From the NCBI GenBank assembly GCA_903927605.1, contig CAIYNT010000155.1, positions 1-5,327 on the forward strand: a stretch of DNA of 5,327 bases, written 5' to 3'. How positions within the stretch are numbered: position 1 is the stretch's first letter; each line of letters begins with the position of its first letter. The notes beneath the pieces were generated by a model, which saw only the letters and a list, made by a program, of their open reading frames with translations, did not search any database and had not been told where the DNA came from. This document shows, in pieces, positions 1-4,584 of this stretch. The stretch comes from an uncultured Holophagaceae bacterium. GTDB lineage: Bacteria > Acidobacteriota > Holophagae > Holophagales > Holophagaceae. The position numbers were made by a program, and so were the translations under genes.

Positions 1-169
1 AGGAGTAGTTGGGCTTGGTGTTGTCAGCCGTGGCCAGCTTCTCCTCGATTTCGTTCAGCTTGGCGATGTAGCCCTTGTAGAGCGTGAAGTGCTGGTCCAG
101 CTGGGCGTCGCTGAGTCCCTTCAGGGCGCCGCCCTTCAGGTTGTCGTAGGACTTGGCGGTATAGGCCAT
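1..169 (-). CDS. Fe/Mn-family superoxide dismutase, N-terminal part (runs off the window)
   Basis: The first 56 residues of a superoxide dismutase (2 O2- + 2 H+ to H2O2 + O2) are visible; the rest lies before base 1. The protein begins MAYTAKSYDNLKG and continues through a helix with LDQHFTLYKGYIAKLNE. His27 in this helix aligns with the first metal-ligand histidine of the family's N-terminal alpha-hairpin domain. The other three ligands lie in the missing C-terminal part. The canonical KHHxxY motif that follows the first ligand is replaced by LYKGY, as I recall for a known subgroup typified by Geobacter-like SODs (from memory). No signal peptide is seen, so it is probably cytoplasmic. The start is fixed by AAGGAG about 6 nt before the ATG. 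It lies 69 nt downstream of dps, consistent with a shared peroxide/superoxide-defence role. The family call is fairly safe; Fe versus Mn use cannot be decided. Confidence 0.8.
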   Translation of the reverse strand, partial: MAYTAKSYDNLKGGALKGLSDAQLDQHFTLYKGYIAKLNEIEEKLATADNTKPNYS

Positions 170-175
170 GTGCTT

Positions 176-181
176 CTCCTT
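176..181 (-). promoter_or_regulatory. Shine-Dalgarno site of the superoxide dismutase gene
   Basis: AAGGAG on the minus strand, about 6 nt before the ATG at 169. It is a strong match and supports MAYTAK as the true N-terminus. Confidence 0.7.
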
Positions 182-186
182 CGGTG

Positions 187-200
187 CGCGGGTCGCGGGT
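187..200 (-). repeat. Tandem 7-bp repeat in the SOD leader
   Basis: Two perfect copies of ACCCGCG on the minus strand (200-194 and 193-187) lie between the putative promoter and the SOD ribosome binding site. Two copies of a GC-rich heptamer may be chance. No partner sequence forming an obvious hairpin over the Shine-Dalgarno is seen. Confidence 0.4.
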
Positions 201-204
201 GAGT

Positions 205-232
205 AGTTTACCAAAAAAGTCGGAAATACAAA
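205..232 (-). promoter_or_regulatory. Possible weak promoter for the superoxide dismutase gene
   Basis: In the 69-nt AT-richer gap after dps, the minus strand carries TTTGTA or TTGTAT (227-232 / 226-231) and then TAAACT (205-210), a 4/6 match to TATAAT, with a 15-16 nt spacer. The spacer is short and the -35 poor. A run of six T (212-217) lies between the boxes but has no GC-rich stem before it, so it is not a terminator. This would allow SOD transcription separate from dps. Weak inference. Confidence 0.25.
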
Positions 233-238
233 TATGGA

Positions 239-682
239 CTAGCCGAGCATTTCGCGCAGGAACCAAGCTTCCTTCTGATGGGCCTGGACAAAGCGGGTGA
301 GCAGATCGGCGGTGCCGGGGTCGCCGGCTTCATTGGCCAGCTCGATGCCTTCGTGCATGAGGCTGATGGTGGCCTCCTCATTGGCCAGGGCCTCCTTCAA
401 CATGCTGTCGGCTTCCAGGCGGACGGACGGATTGGAGATGGCGGCTCTGGTCTGGGCTTCGATCTGGGCCGGAGCATGAAGGGGTGTGCCCCCTACCATG
501 CGAATGCGTTCAGCCAGCTCATCCACGGTGCTATCCGCGGCGGTATAGAGTTCCTCGAAGCGCAGGTGGTAGTCGCGGAAGTGGGGACCAGCCACGGTCC
601 AGTGGTAGCGCTTGGCATTCAGGGCCAATACGAAGGCGGTGGCCAGTTCGGCGTTTAAATGGTCGATGATGGTGCGGTTCAT
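239..682 (-). CDS. dps: Dps, ferritin-like DNA-protecting ferroxidase
   Basis: A 147-residue Dps/miniferritin. These proteins form 12-subunit shells that oxidise Fe(II), preferably with H2O2, and store it, sparing DNA from hydroxyl radicals. All inter-subunit ferroxidase ligands are visible: His27 in the YHWTV motif, His39 and Glu43 in YHLRFEELY, and Asp54 and Glu58 in DELAERI. They match E. coli His51, His63, Asp67, Asp78 and Glu82 at a constant offset of 24. The LGGTP-type turn follows as VGGTP (63-67). The N-terminus is about 24 residues shorter than in E. coli and lacks the lysine-rich tail, so DNA binding by that route is unlikely. The start is supported by GAGGAG 5 nt upstream, which overlaps the stop of the DUF3501 gene. 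The two genes are therefore probably translationally coupled. Confidence 0.93.
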   Translation of the reverse strand: MNRTIIDHLNAELATAFVLALNAKRYHWTVAGPHFRDYHLRFEELYTAADSTVDELAERIRMVGGTPLHAPAQIEAQTRAAISNPSVRLEADSMLKEALANEEATISLMHEGIELANEAGDPGTADLLTRFVQAHQKEAWFLREMLG

Positions 683-699
683 GCGATCTCCTCAGAAAG
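680..699 (-). repeat. Translation-initiation repeat, copy at dps
   Basis: Twenty bases covering the dps ATG, its Shine-Dalgarno and the DUF3501 stop codon. They match 18/20 with bases 1241-1260 at the DUF3501 start. The shared core on the minus strand is CTTTCTGAGGA followed by TCGCATG. Only two adjacent bases differ. Confidence 0.75.
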
Positions 700-1243
700 G
701 CCAGGTCGCCCAGGCGGTGGGAGCGGCCCACCGGCCCGGGAGCCCGGCGTGATTGGAGACAAGGGCGGCGATGGGGCTGCCGTCCGGGATGAAGTAGCGT
801 AGGGCGAGTACGGCCGGCAGACGGTCGTGGGGACCGGCGGTGCCCCGATCCACGGCTGGATAGAGCCGGGAGCCATCGGCCAGTTCAAGTTGCAACTGGT
901 CTGGGAAGCCATGCAGGTCAGCGAGGCGACGATCTCGATCCGCATCCGGGAAGCCCAGCATGAGGGTGGCGACAAGGCTCTGGCCCCCGAACTCTCGGCG
1001 GGGCGAGAGCACTGCGAAAGAAGCCCGGGCCTCGGCCAGTTCCTCGACCTCCACCGTGTCAGGGGCCTTGCCCTCGGCCCAAAGGGTCTCGATGACCTGG
1101 TCCTCGACGCTCTCGGCCGTTTCCGGCTGGAAGCTCAGCCCCTCGGCCAGGTTCAGGCGCAGGGCCTCCTGGCGGGCCAGGAAACCCCGACGAGCTTCGA
1201 AGCGTGCCCGTTCAGTGGTGGGGTCGAAGGCCAATGCCATCAT
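692..1243 (-). CDS. Divergent DUF3501-family protein
   Basis: A 183-residue soluble protein with no signal peptide or membrane segment. Three blocks resemble DUF3501 as I recall the family: FQPETAESVEDQVIETLWAE (38-57) corresponds to the family's F-N-x-x-T...Q-x-x-E-M stretch; ELAEARASFAVLSPRREF (68-85) with SLVATLML (89-96) corresponds to the E-L...L-P...E-L-x-A-T-L stretch; and the L-A-D-L-H-G-F (107-113) plus late A-L-R-Y-F-I (147-152) blocks also fit. The molecular function of DUF3501 is unknown. Its usual neighbours are rubrerythrin and an Fe-S protein, and rubrerythrin is next door here. The C-terminal tail is tryptophan-rich (RWAAPTAWATWPF) and appears specific to this protein. Two ATGs are adjacent (1243 and 1240); TGAGGA upstream serves either. 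Its TGA overlaps the dps ribosome binding site. The assignment is by pattern only; a lineage-specific hypothetical is the alternative. Confidence 0.6.
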   Translation of the reverse strand: MMALAFDPTTERARFEARRGFLARQEALRLNLAEGLSFQPETAESVEDQVIETLWAEGKAPDTVEVEELAEARASFAVLSPRREFGGQSLVATLMLGFPDADRDRRLADLHGFPDQLQLELADGSRLYPAVDRGTAGPHDRLPAVLALRYFIPDGSPIAALVSNHAGLPGRWAAPTAWATWPF

Positions 1244-1260
1244 GCGAGATCCTCAGAAAG
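1241..1260 (-). repeat. Translation-initiation repeat, copy at the DUF3501 gene
   Basis: Partner of the copy at 680-699, 18/20 identical. Outward extension gives 20/24, including the TTC-TGA that forms the last sense codon and stop of the DUF3501 gene in the other copy. Here no meaningful reading frame ends at that TGA. Confidence 0.75.
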
Positions 1261-1274
1261 AGCAAAGAAATGGG

Positions 1275-1353
1275 TCCACAGATTTCACCGACTCACACAG
1301 ATTTAAATACAACGGCTGTCGTTGCCTTCTGTGTAACCTGTGAAATCTGTGGA
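1275..1353. repeat. 79-bp inverted-repeat element made of 9-bp CACAGATTT-like units
   Basis: The outer arms are a perfect 14-bp inverted repeat, TCCACAGATTTCAC at 1275-1288 against GTGAAATCTGTGGA at 1340-1353. After a short mismatch, ACACAG (1295-1300) pairs with CTGTGT (1329-1334). A separate small hairpin, CAACG-GCTGT-CGTTG, occupies 1310-1324 at the centre. Each arm is itself repetitive: CTGTG recurs at 1329, 1338 and 1347 with exact 9-bp spacing, and CACAGATTT occurs at 1277 and 1296. It fills most of the 120-bp gap between rubrerythrin and the DUF3501 gene. It resembles dispersed cacagattt-type repeats seen from memory in many bacterial genomes. Its role may be mRNA processing or stability between two cistrons. 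Confidence 0.85.
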
Positions 1354-1363
1354 AAAAAACCAG

Positions 1364-1828
1364 TTAAATGTGCTTGGCGATGTCGGCGTCTGGGGCAGAG
1401 ATGGCACCGGACTGGAGGCGGGTGAGGGCATCCTGGAAGCGGCCCGCGTGGAAGCGTTCCACCTTGGCCAGGGTCTCGAACCAGGCGGCGATCTCGGTGT
1501 GGCCTTCTTCGCGGGCCACTCGGGCGAACTCGGGATACATGTCCGTGTACTCGTAGGTCTCGCCGGCCACTGCGGACTTCAAGTTGGTGAGGGAGTCACC
1601 CAGGGGCAGGCCCGTGGCGGGGTCCCCGGCCTGGGCAGCCAGGAACATGAGGTGCTTGAGGGCGTGGCCAGTCTCGCCATCGGCGCTGTGCTTGAAGAGG
1701 CCAGCCACTTCCGGCAGGCCTTCCTTCTCGGCCACCTGGGCCATCCAGGTGTAGCGGCGGTTGGCCTGGCTCTCGCCTGCGAAGGCGGCCTTGAGGTTCT
1801 GATGGGTCTTGGAGTCGGTGAAGGACAT
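1364..1828 (-). CDS. Rubrerythrin-like diiron protein lacking the rubredoxin domain
   Basis: A 154-residue four-helix-bundle diiron protein of the rubrerythrin family, which reduces H2O2 to water in the cytoplasm. The diiron ligands are visible as Glu19 ([10 protein letters not shown]), Glu52 and His55 ([10 protein letters not shown]), Glu90 and Glu93 ([11 protein letters not shown]), and Glu124 with His127 ([10 protein letters not shown]). The usual C-terminal rubredoxin domain with its two CxxC pairs is absent, and the protein has no cysteine at all. Electrons must therefore come from a separate donor. The frame is open 25 codons further upstream, but the ATG at 1828 is chosen: AGGAGA sits 6 nt before it and the homologous part begins [16 protein letters not shown]. 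It is first in an apparent cluster with DUF3501, dps and SOD. The gap upstream holds promoter- and operator-like sites. Confidence 0.92.
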   Translation of the reverse strand: MSFTDSKTHQNLKAAFAGESQANRRYTWMAQVAEKEGLPEVAGLFKHSADGETGHALKHLMFLAAQAGDPATGLPLGDSLTNLKSAVAGETYEYTDMYPEFARVAREEGHTEIAAWFETLAKVERFHAGRFQDALTRLQSGAISAPDADIAKHI

Positions 1829-1868
1829 GGATTCTCCTGAATGGCCACGATGGGCGGCCTCAAGGTAG

Positions 1869-1884
1869 TGCCATACCTGTGCCA
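1869..1884 (-). promoter_or_regulatory. Candidate sigma-54 promoter of the rubrerythrin gene
   Basis: On the minus strand the sequence reads TGGCAC-AGGTA-TGGCA. Against the sigma-54 consensus TGGCAC-N5-TTGCA there is one mismatch, and the invariant GG and GC are correctly spaced. Predicted transcription start is near 1858, leaving a leader of about 30 nt that ends at a good Shine-Dalgarno. No upstream enhancer-binding-protein gene lies in the window. Confidence 0.45.
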
Positions 1885-1917
1885 AAGCAATAAGTCCAAC
1901 CATTGAATACGATTGAG

Positions 1918-1945
1918 AAATTAATCCATCCGCCTAGCGTGTCAA
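1918..1945 (-). promoter_or_regulatory. Candidate sigma-70-type promoter upstream of rubrerythrin
   Basis: A perfect TTGACA (-35, 1945-1940) is followed after 16 nt by TAATTT (1923-1918) as a poor -10. The predicted start would lie near 1911, with a leader of about 80 nt. The weak -10 suggests dependence on an activator, and the operator-like sites sit directly upstream of this -35 box. Confidence 0.4.
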
Positions 1946-1947
1946 AT

Positions 1948-1984
1948 CACGACAGATCGAGAGCTTATTCCTCGATATATCGAG
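1948..1984. promoter_or_regulatory. Paired operator-like palindromes
   Basis: CTCGATATATCGAG at 1971-1984 is a perfect 14-bp palindrome. Bases 1948-1961 (CACGACAGATCGAG) match it at 11 of 14 positions, in register 23 bp away, about two helical turns. The second site ends 2 bp before the TTGACA box. This arrangement is typical of a dimeric transcription factor binding on one DNA face. The regulator is not identifiable from the site, which does not look like a Fur box. No U-tract follows, so it is not an intrinsic terminator. Confidence 0.5.
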
Positions 1985-1990
1985 AGATTC

Positions 1991-2455
1991 TTAGTGGGGC
2001 AGACCCTGGAGAAGCTCATGGACCCCCAGGCTGAGGGCCCGACCGAAGCCCGCCACAAGGCGGCCTGAGCTGGGCCGCAGCAGAAAGAAGGCGAAGTCAC
2101 CCAAGCCGAGGGTCTGCTCCGCCTGCGGGAATCGGGCCAGGTAGACCTTGGCGGCTTGGTCGTATTCAGAGCTGGGCCGGTCGAGTTCCTGAGCCTCCCC
2201 CTGGAGGGTCACCCGGGGCAGGGCCAGGGGATCGGCATCAGGGCTGAGCGGTGCCATGAACAGCAGGCTCATGCGGTTATCTGTCCGCAGATCCCGGGTG
2301 TGGGCGGCCAGGCCGCTCACGTGGATGATGTAGCCACCTTCGGCGGGGGCCACGGGGACCATGGACACAAAAGGCGCCCCCCCGCGGAGGGTGCCGAGGG
2401 CCGCCACAGGGCTGGCCATCAGGGCCCTGAGGCTATCCAGCAGGTCGGAGTCCAT
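1991..2455 (-). CDS. HugZ-like pyridoxamine-5'-phosphate-oxidase-family (FMN split-barrel) protein
   Basis: A 154-residue split beta-barrel protein of the PNPOx superfamily, whose members bind FMN, F420 or haem. The N-terminal strand pair (ALGTLRGGAPFVSMVPVA, 19-36), SGLAAHTRDLRTDNRMSLL (47-65) and RVTLQGEAQEL (81-91) form the barrel. The segment YLARFPQAE (105-113) and the near-terminal RLVAGFGRA (132-140) are typical of the HugZ-like branch, which includes haem-degrading enzymes. The C-terminal DUF2470 domain of full-length HugZ is missing, so the substrate cannot be stated. The start is supported by GGGGAGG 6 nt upstream. It follows the 58-residue gene by 21 nt and is the last gene before the rubrerythrin control region. 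Confidence 0.8.
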   Translation of the reverse strand: MDSDLLDSLRALMASPVAALGTLRGGAPFVSMVPVAPAEGGYIIHVSGLAAHTRDLRTDNRMSLLFMAPLSPDADPLALPRVTLQGEAQELDRPSSEYDQAAKVYLARFPQAEQTLGLGDFAFFLLRPSSGRLVAGFGRALSLGVHELLQGLPH

Positions 2456-2476
2456 GCCGCCTCCCCAGAGGTGCGA

Positions 2477-2653
2477 CTACTCGGCCGCGGGAGTCTCTTC
2501 CGTGGAACCGTCTTCCTGGTCCTCGGAGTCCGGGATGTCATTGCCCAGGGCATCCTTGCGCAGTGCCTTTTTCTGCAGCTTCTCTTCCTTCTTCTTGAGC
2601 TTGGCCAGGTCCTTCTGCCGCTTTTCGAAGTTGTAGTTGGGCTTCTTGGCCAT
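2477..2653 (-). CDS. Small lysine-rich hypothetical protein (58 aa)
   Basis: This short frame runs from ATG at 2653 to TAG at 2477. The N-terminal half is very basic: MAKKPNYNFEKRQKDL, then a charged helix of K, E and L (16-34) with likely coiled-coil character. The C-terminal half is acidic and disordered-looking (DSEDQEDGSTEE, 42-53). The MAKKPNYxFEKRxK opening resembles small conserved bacterial proteins that I recall as uncharacterised. Codon third positions are GC-rich, as in neighbouring genes. The ribosome binding site is poor: GGATGA overlaps the expected position, and a better GGAG lies about 35 nt before the ATG. It sits 51 nt after the UPF0178 gene and 21 nt before the split-barrel gene, so it is probably co-transcribed. 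Function is unknown; nucleic-acid or ribosome association would suit the basic half but is a guess. Confidence 0.75.
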   Translation of the reverse strand: MAKKPNYNFEKRQKDLAKLKKKEEKLQKKALRKDALGNDIPDSEDQEDGSTEETPAAE

Positions 2654-2704
2654 GGTTCATCCGATCATCTGAAGAGTTGGATCTGCTCCTGCCTCTTATG
2701 CAGT

Positions 2705-3193
2705 CTACCGCCTGGAGCGGCGAATGGCCTGGATGAGGTCGTCAAGACGCTGAAGAAAAGTGGAGCGGTCCCGCGCGGAGAAGGGCGGCGGGCCGCCTCC
2801 CATCTCACCCATGGCCCGCAGGTGGATCATCAGCTCGCGGCTGGCGAGGGCATCGCCGATGGCCTCAGGCGTGTAGACCCGGCCCTTGGCATCCAGAGCC
2901 CGCGCACCCTTCTCGAGGCACCGGGCCGCCAGGGGGATGTCCGCAGTGACGGCGATGTCGCCGACTCCGATCTGCTCGACGATCCAGTCATCGGCGCCGT
3001 CGAACTGGCCCTTGGCCACGACCACGGATTCGAAGAGTGGATTTCGCGGGATCTGCAGCCGAGAGTTGGACACAAGGATCACCCGCAGGCCGTAGCGTGT
3101 GGCCACGCGAAAGATCTCGTCCTTTACTGGGCAGGCGTCCGCGTCGACGATGATGCGGATGGCCGTGGCTCCGGCGGTTTCAGGCCCAGTCAT
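2705..3193 (-). CDS. yaiI: YaiI/YqxD (UPF0178, DUF188) PIN-like protein
   Basis: A 162-residue member of the conserved UPF0178 family, which has a PIN/NYN-like fold and no established reaction. The family hallmarks appear in order: IIVDADACPVK (14-24), LVSNSR (40-45), FDGADDWIV (64-72), GDIAVTADIPLA (78-89), the R-E-L-M-x-x-L-R stretch around 118-125, and GGGPPPF followed by DR and F (about 131-145). The clustered acidic residues in VDADACP, DGADD and TADIP could bind a metal as in PIN nucleases; this is inference. The ATG overlaps the TGA of the FMN reductase gene (ATGA), and GGGGAG lies 6-7 nt before it inside that gene. Translational coupling is therefore likely. Confidence 0.93.
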   Translation of the reverse strand: MTGPETAGATAIRIIVDADACPVKDEIFRVATRYGLRVILVSNSRLQIPRNPLFESVVVAKGQFDGADDWIVEQIGVGDIAVTADIPLAARCLEKGARALDAKGRVYTPEAIGDALASRELMIHLRAMGEMGGGPPPFSARDRSTFLQRLDDLIQAIRRSRR

Positions 3194-3726
3194 GAGGGCT
3201 CCCCGGAGGCGGCCAGCCAGTCCAGGGCGGCCCGGAGGGCCGCCGCCTGGGCCGGATTCTGCAGCTGGCCGGCCTCATTCAAACCCGACCGGGCCAGAGT
3301 CAGGCTGAGGGAGGCTTCCGGCACCACGCGTATGGACATCACTTCCAGGATATGGACCAGGGAGGCGTGAGCCCGGGCACCGCCTTCCAGCGAGGGCGAA
3401 GCGCTCCAGACCGCTGCGGGCTTGCCAAAGCCCTCGCCCGAGGAGACCACCCATTCCAGCAGGTTCTTCAGCACCGCAGGCAGGCTGTGGATGTACTCCG
3501 GTGTGCTGATGAGCAAGCCATCCGCTGTGCGAATGCGGGCCCGCAAGTCCACCACGGCTGGAGGCAGCGGCTCCGCGTCCCGCTCTGGACTGAAGTGGGG
3601 CAGTTCATCCAGGTGTTCCCAGCGGCTGAAGGCCATGCCGGGCGGAGCGAGCCGGGCCGCCTCCTGGAGCAGCAGCGAGTTCAGCGACTGGGCTCGCAGG
3701 CTGCCAGAAAGGGCGAGGATGTGCAT
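3190..3726 (-). CDS. NADPH-dependent FMN reductase family flavoprotein
   Basis: A 178-residue flavodoxin-fold oxidoreductase that uses NAD(P)H to reduce FMN, or a quinone or other acceptor through bound FMN. The phosphate-binding loop is GSLRAQSLN (8-16), directly after the first strand MHILALS. The second hallmark is TPEYIHSLPAVLKNLLEWV (75-93), the family's P-E-Y...P-x-x-L-K-N-x-x-D/E-W motif, followed by F-G-K-P (100-103). The frame stays open another 69 codons upstream, but that part has no homology-like features and overlaps the YCII gene. The ATG at 3726 is chosen because GGAG precedes it and the fold begins exactly there. The natural electron acceptor is not predictable. The stop overlaps the start of the UPF0178 gene. 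Confidence 0.92.
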   Translation of the reverse strand: MHILALSGSLRAQSLNSLLLQEAARLAPPGMAFSRWEHLDELPHFSPERDAEPLPPAVVDLRARIRTADGLLISTPEYIHSLPAVLKNLLEWVVSSGEGFGKPAAVWSASPSLEGGARAHASLVHILEVMSIRVVPEASLSLTLARSGLNEAGQLQNPAQAAALRAALDWLAASGEPS

Positions 3727-3766
3727 GGACGCTCCGAAGAAGGCTTCATTGCACCATGATCCATGC

Positions 3767-3895
3767 TCAGCCCTTGGCTGGATCCTCCAGGACGCCCTTG
3801 CGGCGCCGCTCGGCCTTGACCGGGCCCTGTGTGCGCTGTCGTAGGGGTCCTCCAGGCGGGTCAGCCTGCGGCAGGATGGATGGGACTTGCTGCAT
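3767..3895 (-). CDS. Possible 42-residue small protein between the YCII and FMN reductase genes
   Basis: A short frame from ATG at 3895 to TGA at 3767, overlapping the end of the YCII gene by 35 nt. The first half (MQQVPSILPQADPPGG) is proline-rich. The second half is basic then acidic (VKAERRRKGVLEDPAKG) and uses GC-rich third positions, like real genes here. It would explain the otherwise odd 134-nt gap in a compact operon. Against it, the only upstream GCGAGG touches the ATG, which is too close for a ribosome binding site, and I do not recognise a family. A start within the stretch after the YCII stop would also be possible, or the frame may be chance. Confidence 0.35.
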   Translation of the reverse strand: MQQVPSILPQADPPGGPLRQRTQGPVKAERRRKGVLEDPAKG

Positions 3896-4169
3896 CCTCG
3901 CCAACCACCGTGAGCCAAGGCCGCACCCGCCACTTCGTCACCAGACCATGTTTCACGTAGGGGTCCGCGGCGACGAAGGCTTCTGCCGCGGCCGGGGAAT
4001 CCCCGCGAAAAAGCAGCAGGGAGGCATCCACCGGATCTGCCAGGGCCCCGCCCAGTGCCAGTTCACCGCGCGCCTGGGCCTCCCAGGCTAGGCTCAGGTG
4101 CTCGTCCCTGAACTCGCCCCGCCGCTCCAGGTAGTCCGCGCTCAGGTCGTACATCAGTAAGTAGTGCAT
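3861..4169 (-). CDS. YCII-related domain protein
   Basis: A 102-residue dimeric alpha/beta-barrel protein of the YCII family, small proteins with a ferredoxin-like fold. It begins MHYLLMYDLSADYLERR. The family's conserved pair of putative active-site residues is present as His24 (FRDEHL) and Asp69 (AADPYV), followed by the K-W-R-V-R-P-W strand (79-85). No reaction is established for the family; the His-Asp pair has been taken to suggest catalysis. The C-terminal tail (GEDAASPIHPAAG) is low-complexity and probably flexible. The start follows GAGG about 5 nt upstream and lies 27 nt after the STAS-like gene. No transmembrane or signal segment is seen. Confidence 0.88.
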   Translation of the reverse strand: MHYLLMYDLSADYLERRGEFRDEHLSLAWEAQARGELALGGALADPVDASLLLFRGDSPAAAEAFVAADPYVKHGLVTKWRVRPWLTVVGEDAASPIHPAAG

Positions 4170-4196
4170 GGGACCTCGTCGGAAGGGGCACTGGCC

Positions 4197-4580
4197 TCAG
4201 GATTTACTGGGCGGCTGGGTTTGCAGGTCGTCCAGGCGCTGATCGGCCTCTTCGAGGCTATCAGCCCGGTCCGAGTCATAGCCGGCCTCCGCGCTGATGC
4301 GCTCCAGTTGGATACGGCTCAGGGGGATCCTGGTCACCCGGATGATGTGGCCCACGCCCTTCAGTTTCAGGGTGGAGCGGGCCCGGAGGAAGTCCTTGAA
4401 GCCCTGCGGGTCCGTGGCGTGCAACTCCCGGATGTCCGTCACTATGTCGAAGCCGGCGCTCAGCTTGCCCGCCTCGGCCATGATGGCGCGGGTGGCCTCC
4501 TGGCGCTCGTTGCCCTCGAGGTGCCCAGCCAGGGTGATGTAGAGGCGGTTCTTGGCGGAGTCGGAGCGCACCTGGAACAT
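4197..4580 (-). CDS. STAS-like / uncharacterised cytoplasmic protein
   Basis: A 127-residue protein with a pattern like SpoIIAA-type STAS folds. A strand pair RLYITLAGHLEG (12-23) is followed by a helix (24-38), the strand GFDIVTDIRE (43-52), a helix with KDFLRARSTLK (62-72), the strand HIIRVTRI (78-85), and a final helix ending in SLEEADQRLDDL. The phosphorylatable Ser of classical anti-sigma-factor antagonists (D-S-S/T-G) is absent; the corresponding loop reads LHATDPQGF. It is therefore unlikely to be switched by a standard anti-sigma kinase. It has no recognisable Shine-Dalgarno, but its ATG is 4 nt after the folE stop, implying translation by coupling or reinitiation. Function is unknown and the family call is moderate. 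Confidence 0.6.
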   Translation of the reverse strand: MFQVRSDSAKNRLYITLAGHLEGNERQEATRAIMAEAGKLSAGFDIVTDIRELHATDPQGFKDFLRARSTLKLKGVGHIIRVTRIPLSRIQLERISAEAGYDSDRADSLEEADQRLDDLQTQPPSKS

Positions 4581-4584
4581 CGGA

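Noticed and set aside
827..1306. A 159-codon plus-strand frame opposite the DUF3501 gene
   Set aside because: No family resemblance and no ribosome binding site; the minus-strand frame has domain-like blocks and fits the gene order.
1275..1353. CRISPR-like repeat array
   Set aside because: The units are 9 bp with no spacers of uniform size, and there is no cas gene in the window.
1275..1360. Inverted repeat as a rho-independent terminator
   Set aside because: The stem is long with a 51-nt interior, and the nearby homopolymer run precedes it in the minus-strand direction and is A on the plus strand, so no U-tract follows it in either direction.
1829..1903. N-terminal extension of rubrerythrin by 25 codons
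   Set aside because: It would run through the Shine-Dalgarno and the sigma-54-like site; the rubrerythrin match begins at [10 protein letters not shown].
1971..1984. Palindrome as a terminator of the split-barrel gene
   Set aside because: The stem is only 7 bp, AT-rich at its centre with no loop, and no T-run follows on the minus strand; an operator fits better.
2156..3370. A 404-codon open frame on the plus strand
   Set aside because: It runs antisense across three well-supported minus-strand genes and two intergenic gaps, has no recognisable motif, and is the kind of long shadow frame GC-rich DNA produces.
3727..3933. N-terminal extension of the FMN reductase frame by 69 codons
   Set aside because: The extension overlaps the YCII gene, has no fold-like pattern, and the internal ATG at 3726 has a Shine-Dalgarno and begins exactly at the first beta strand.
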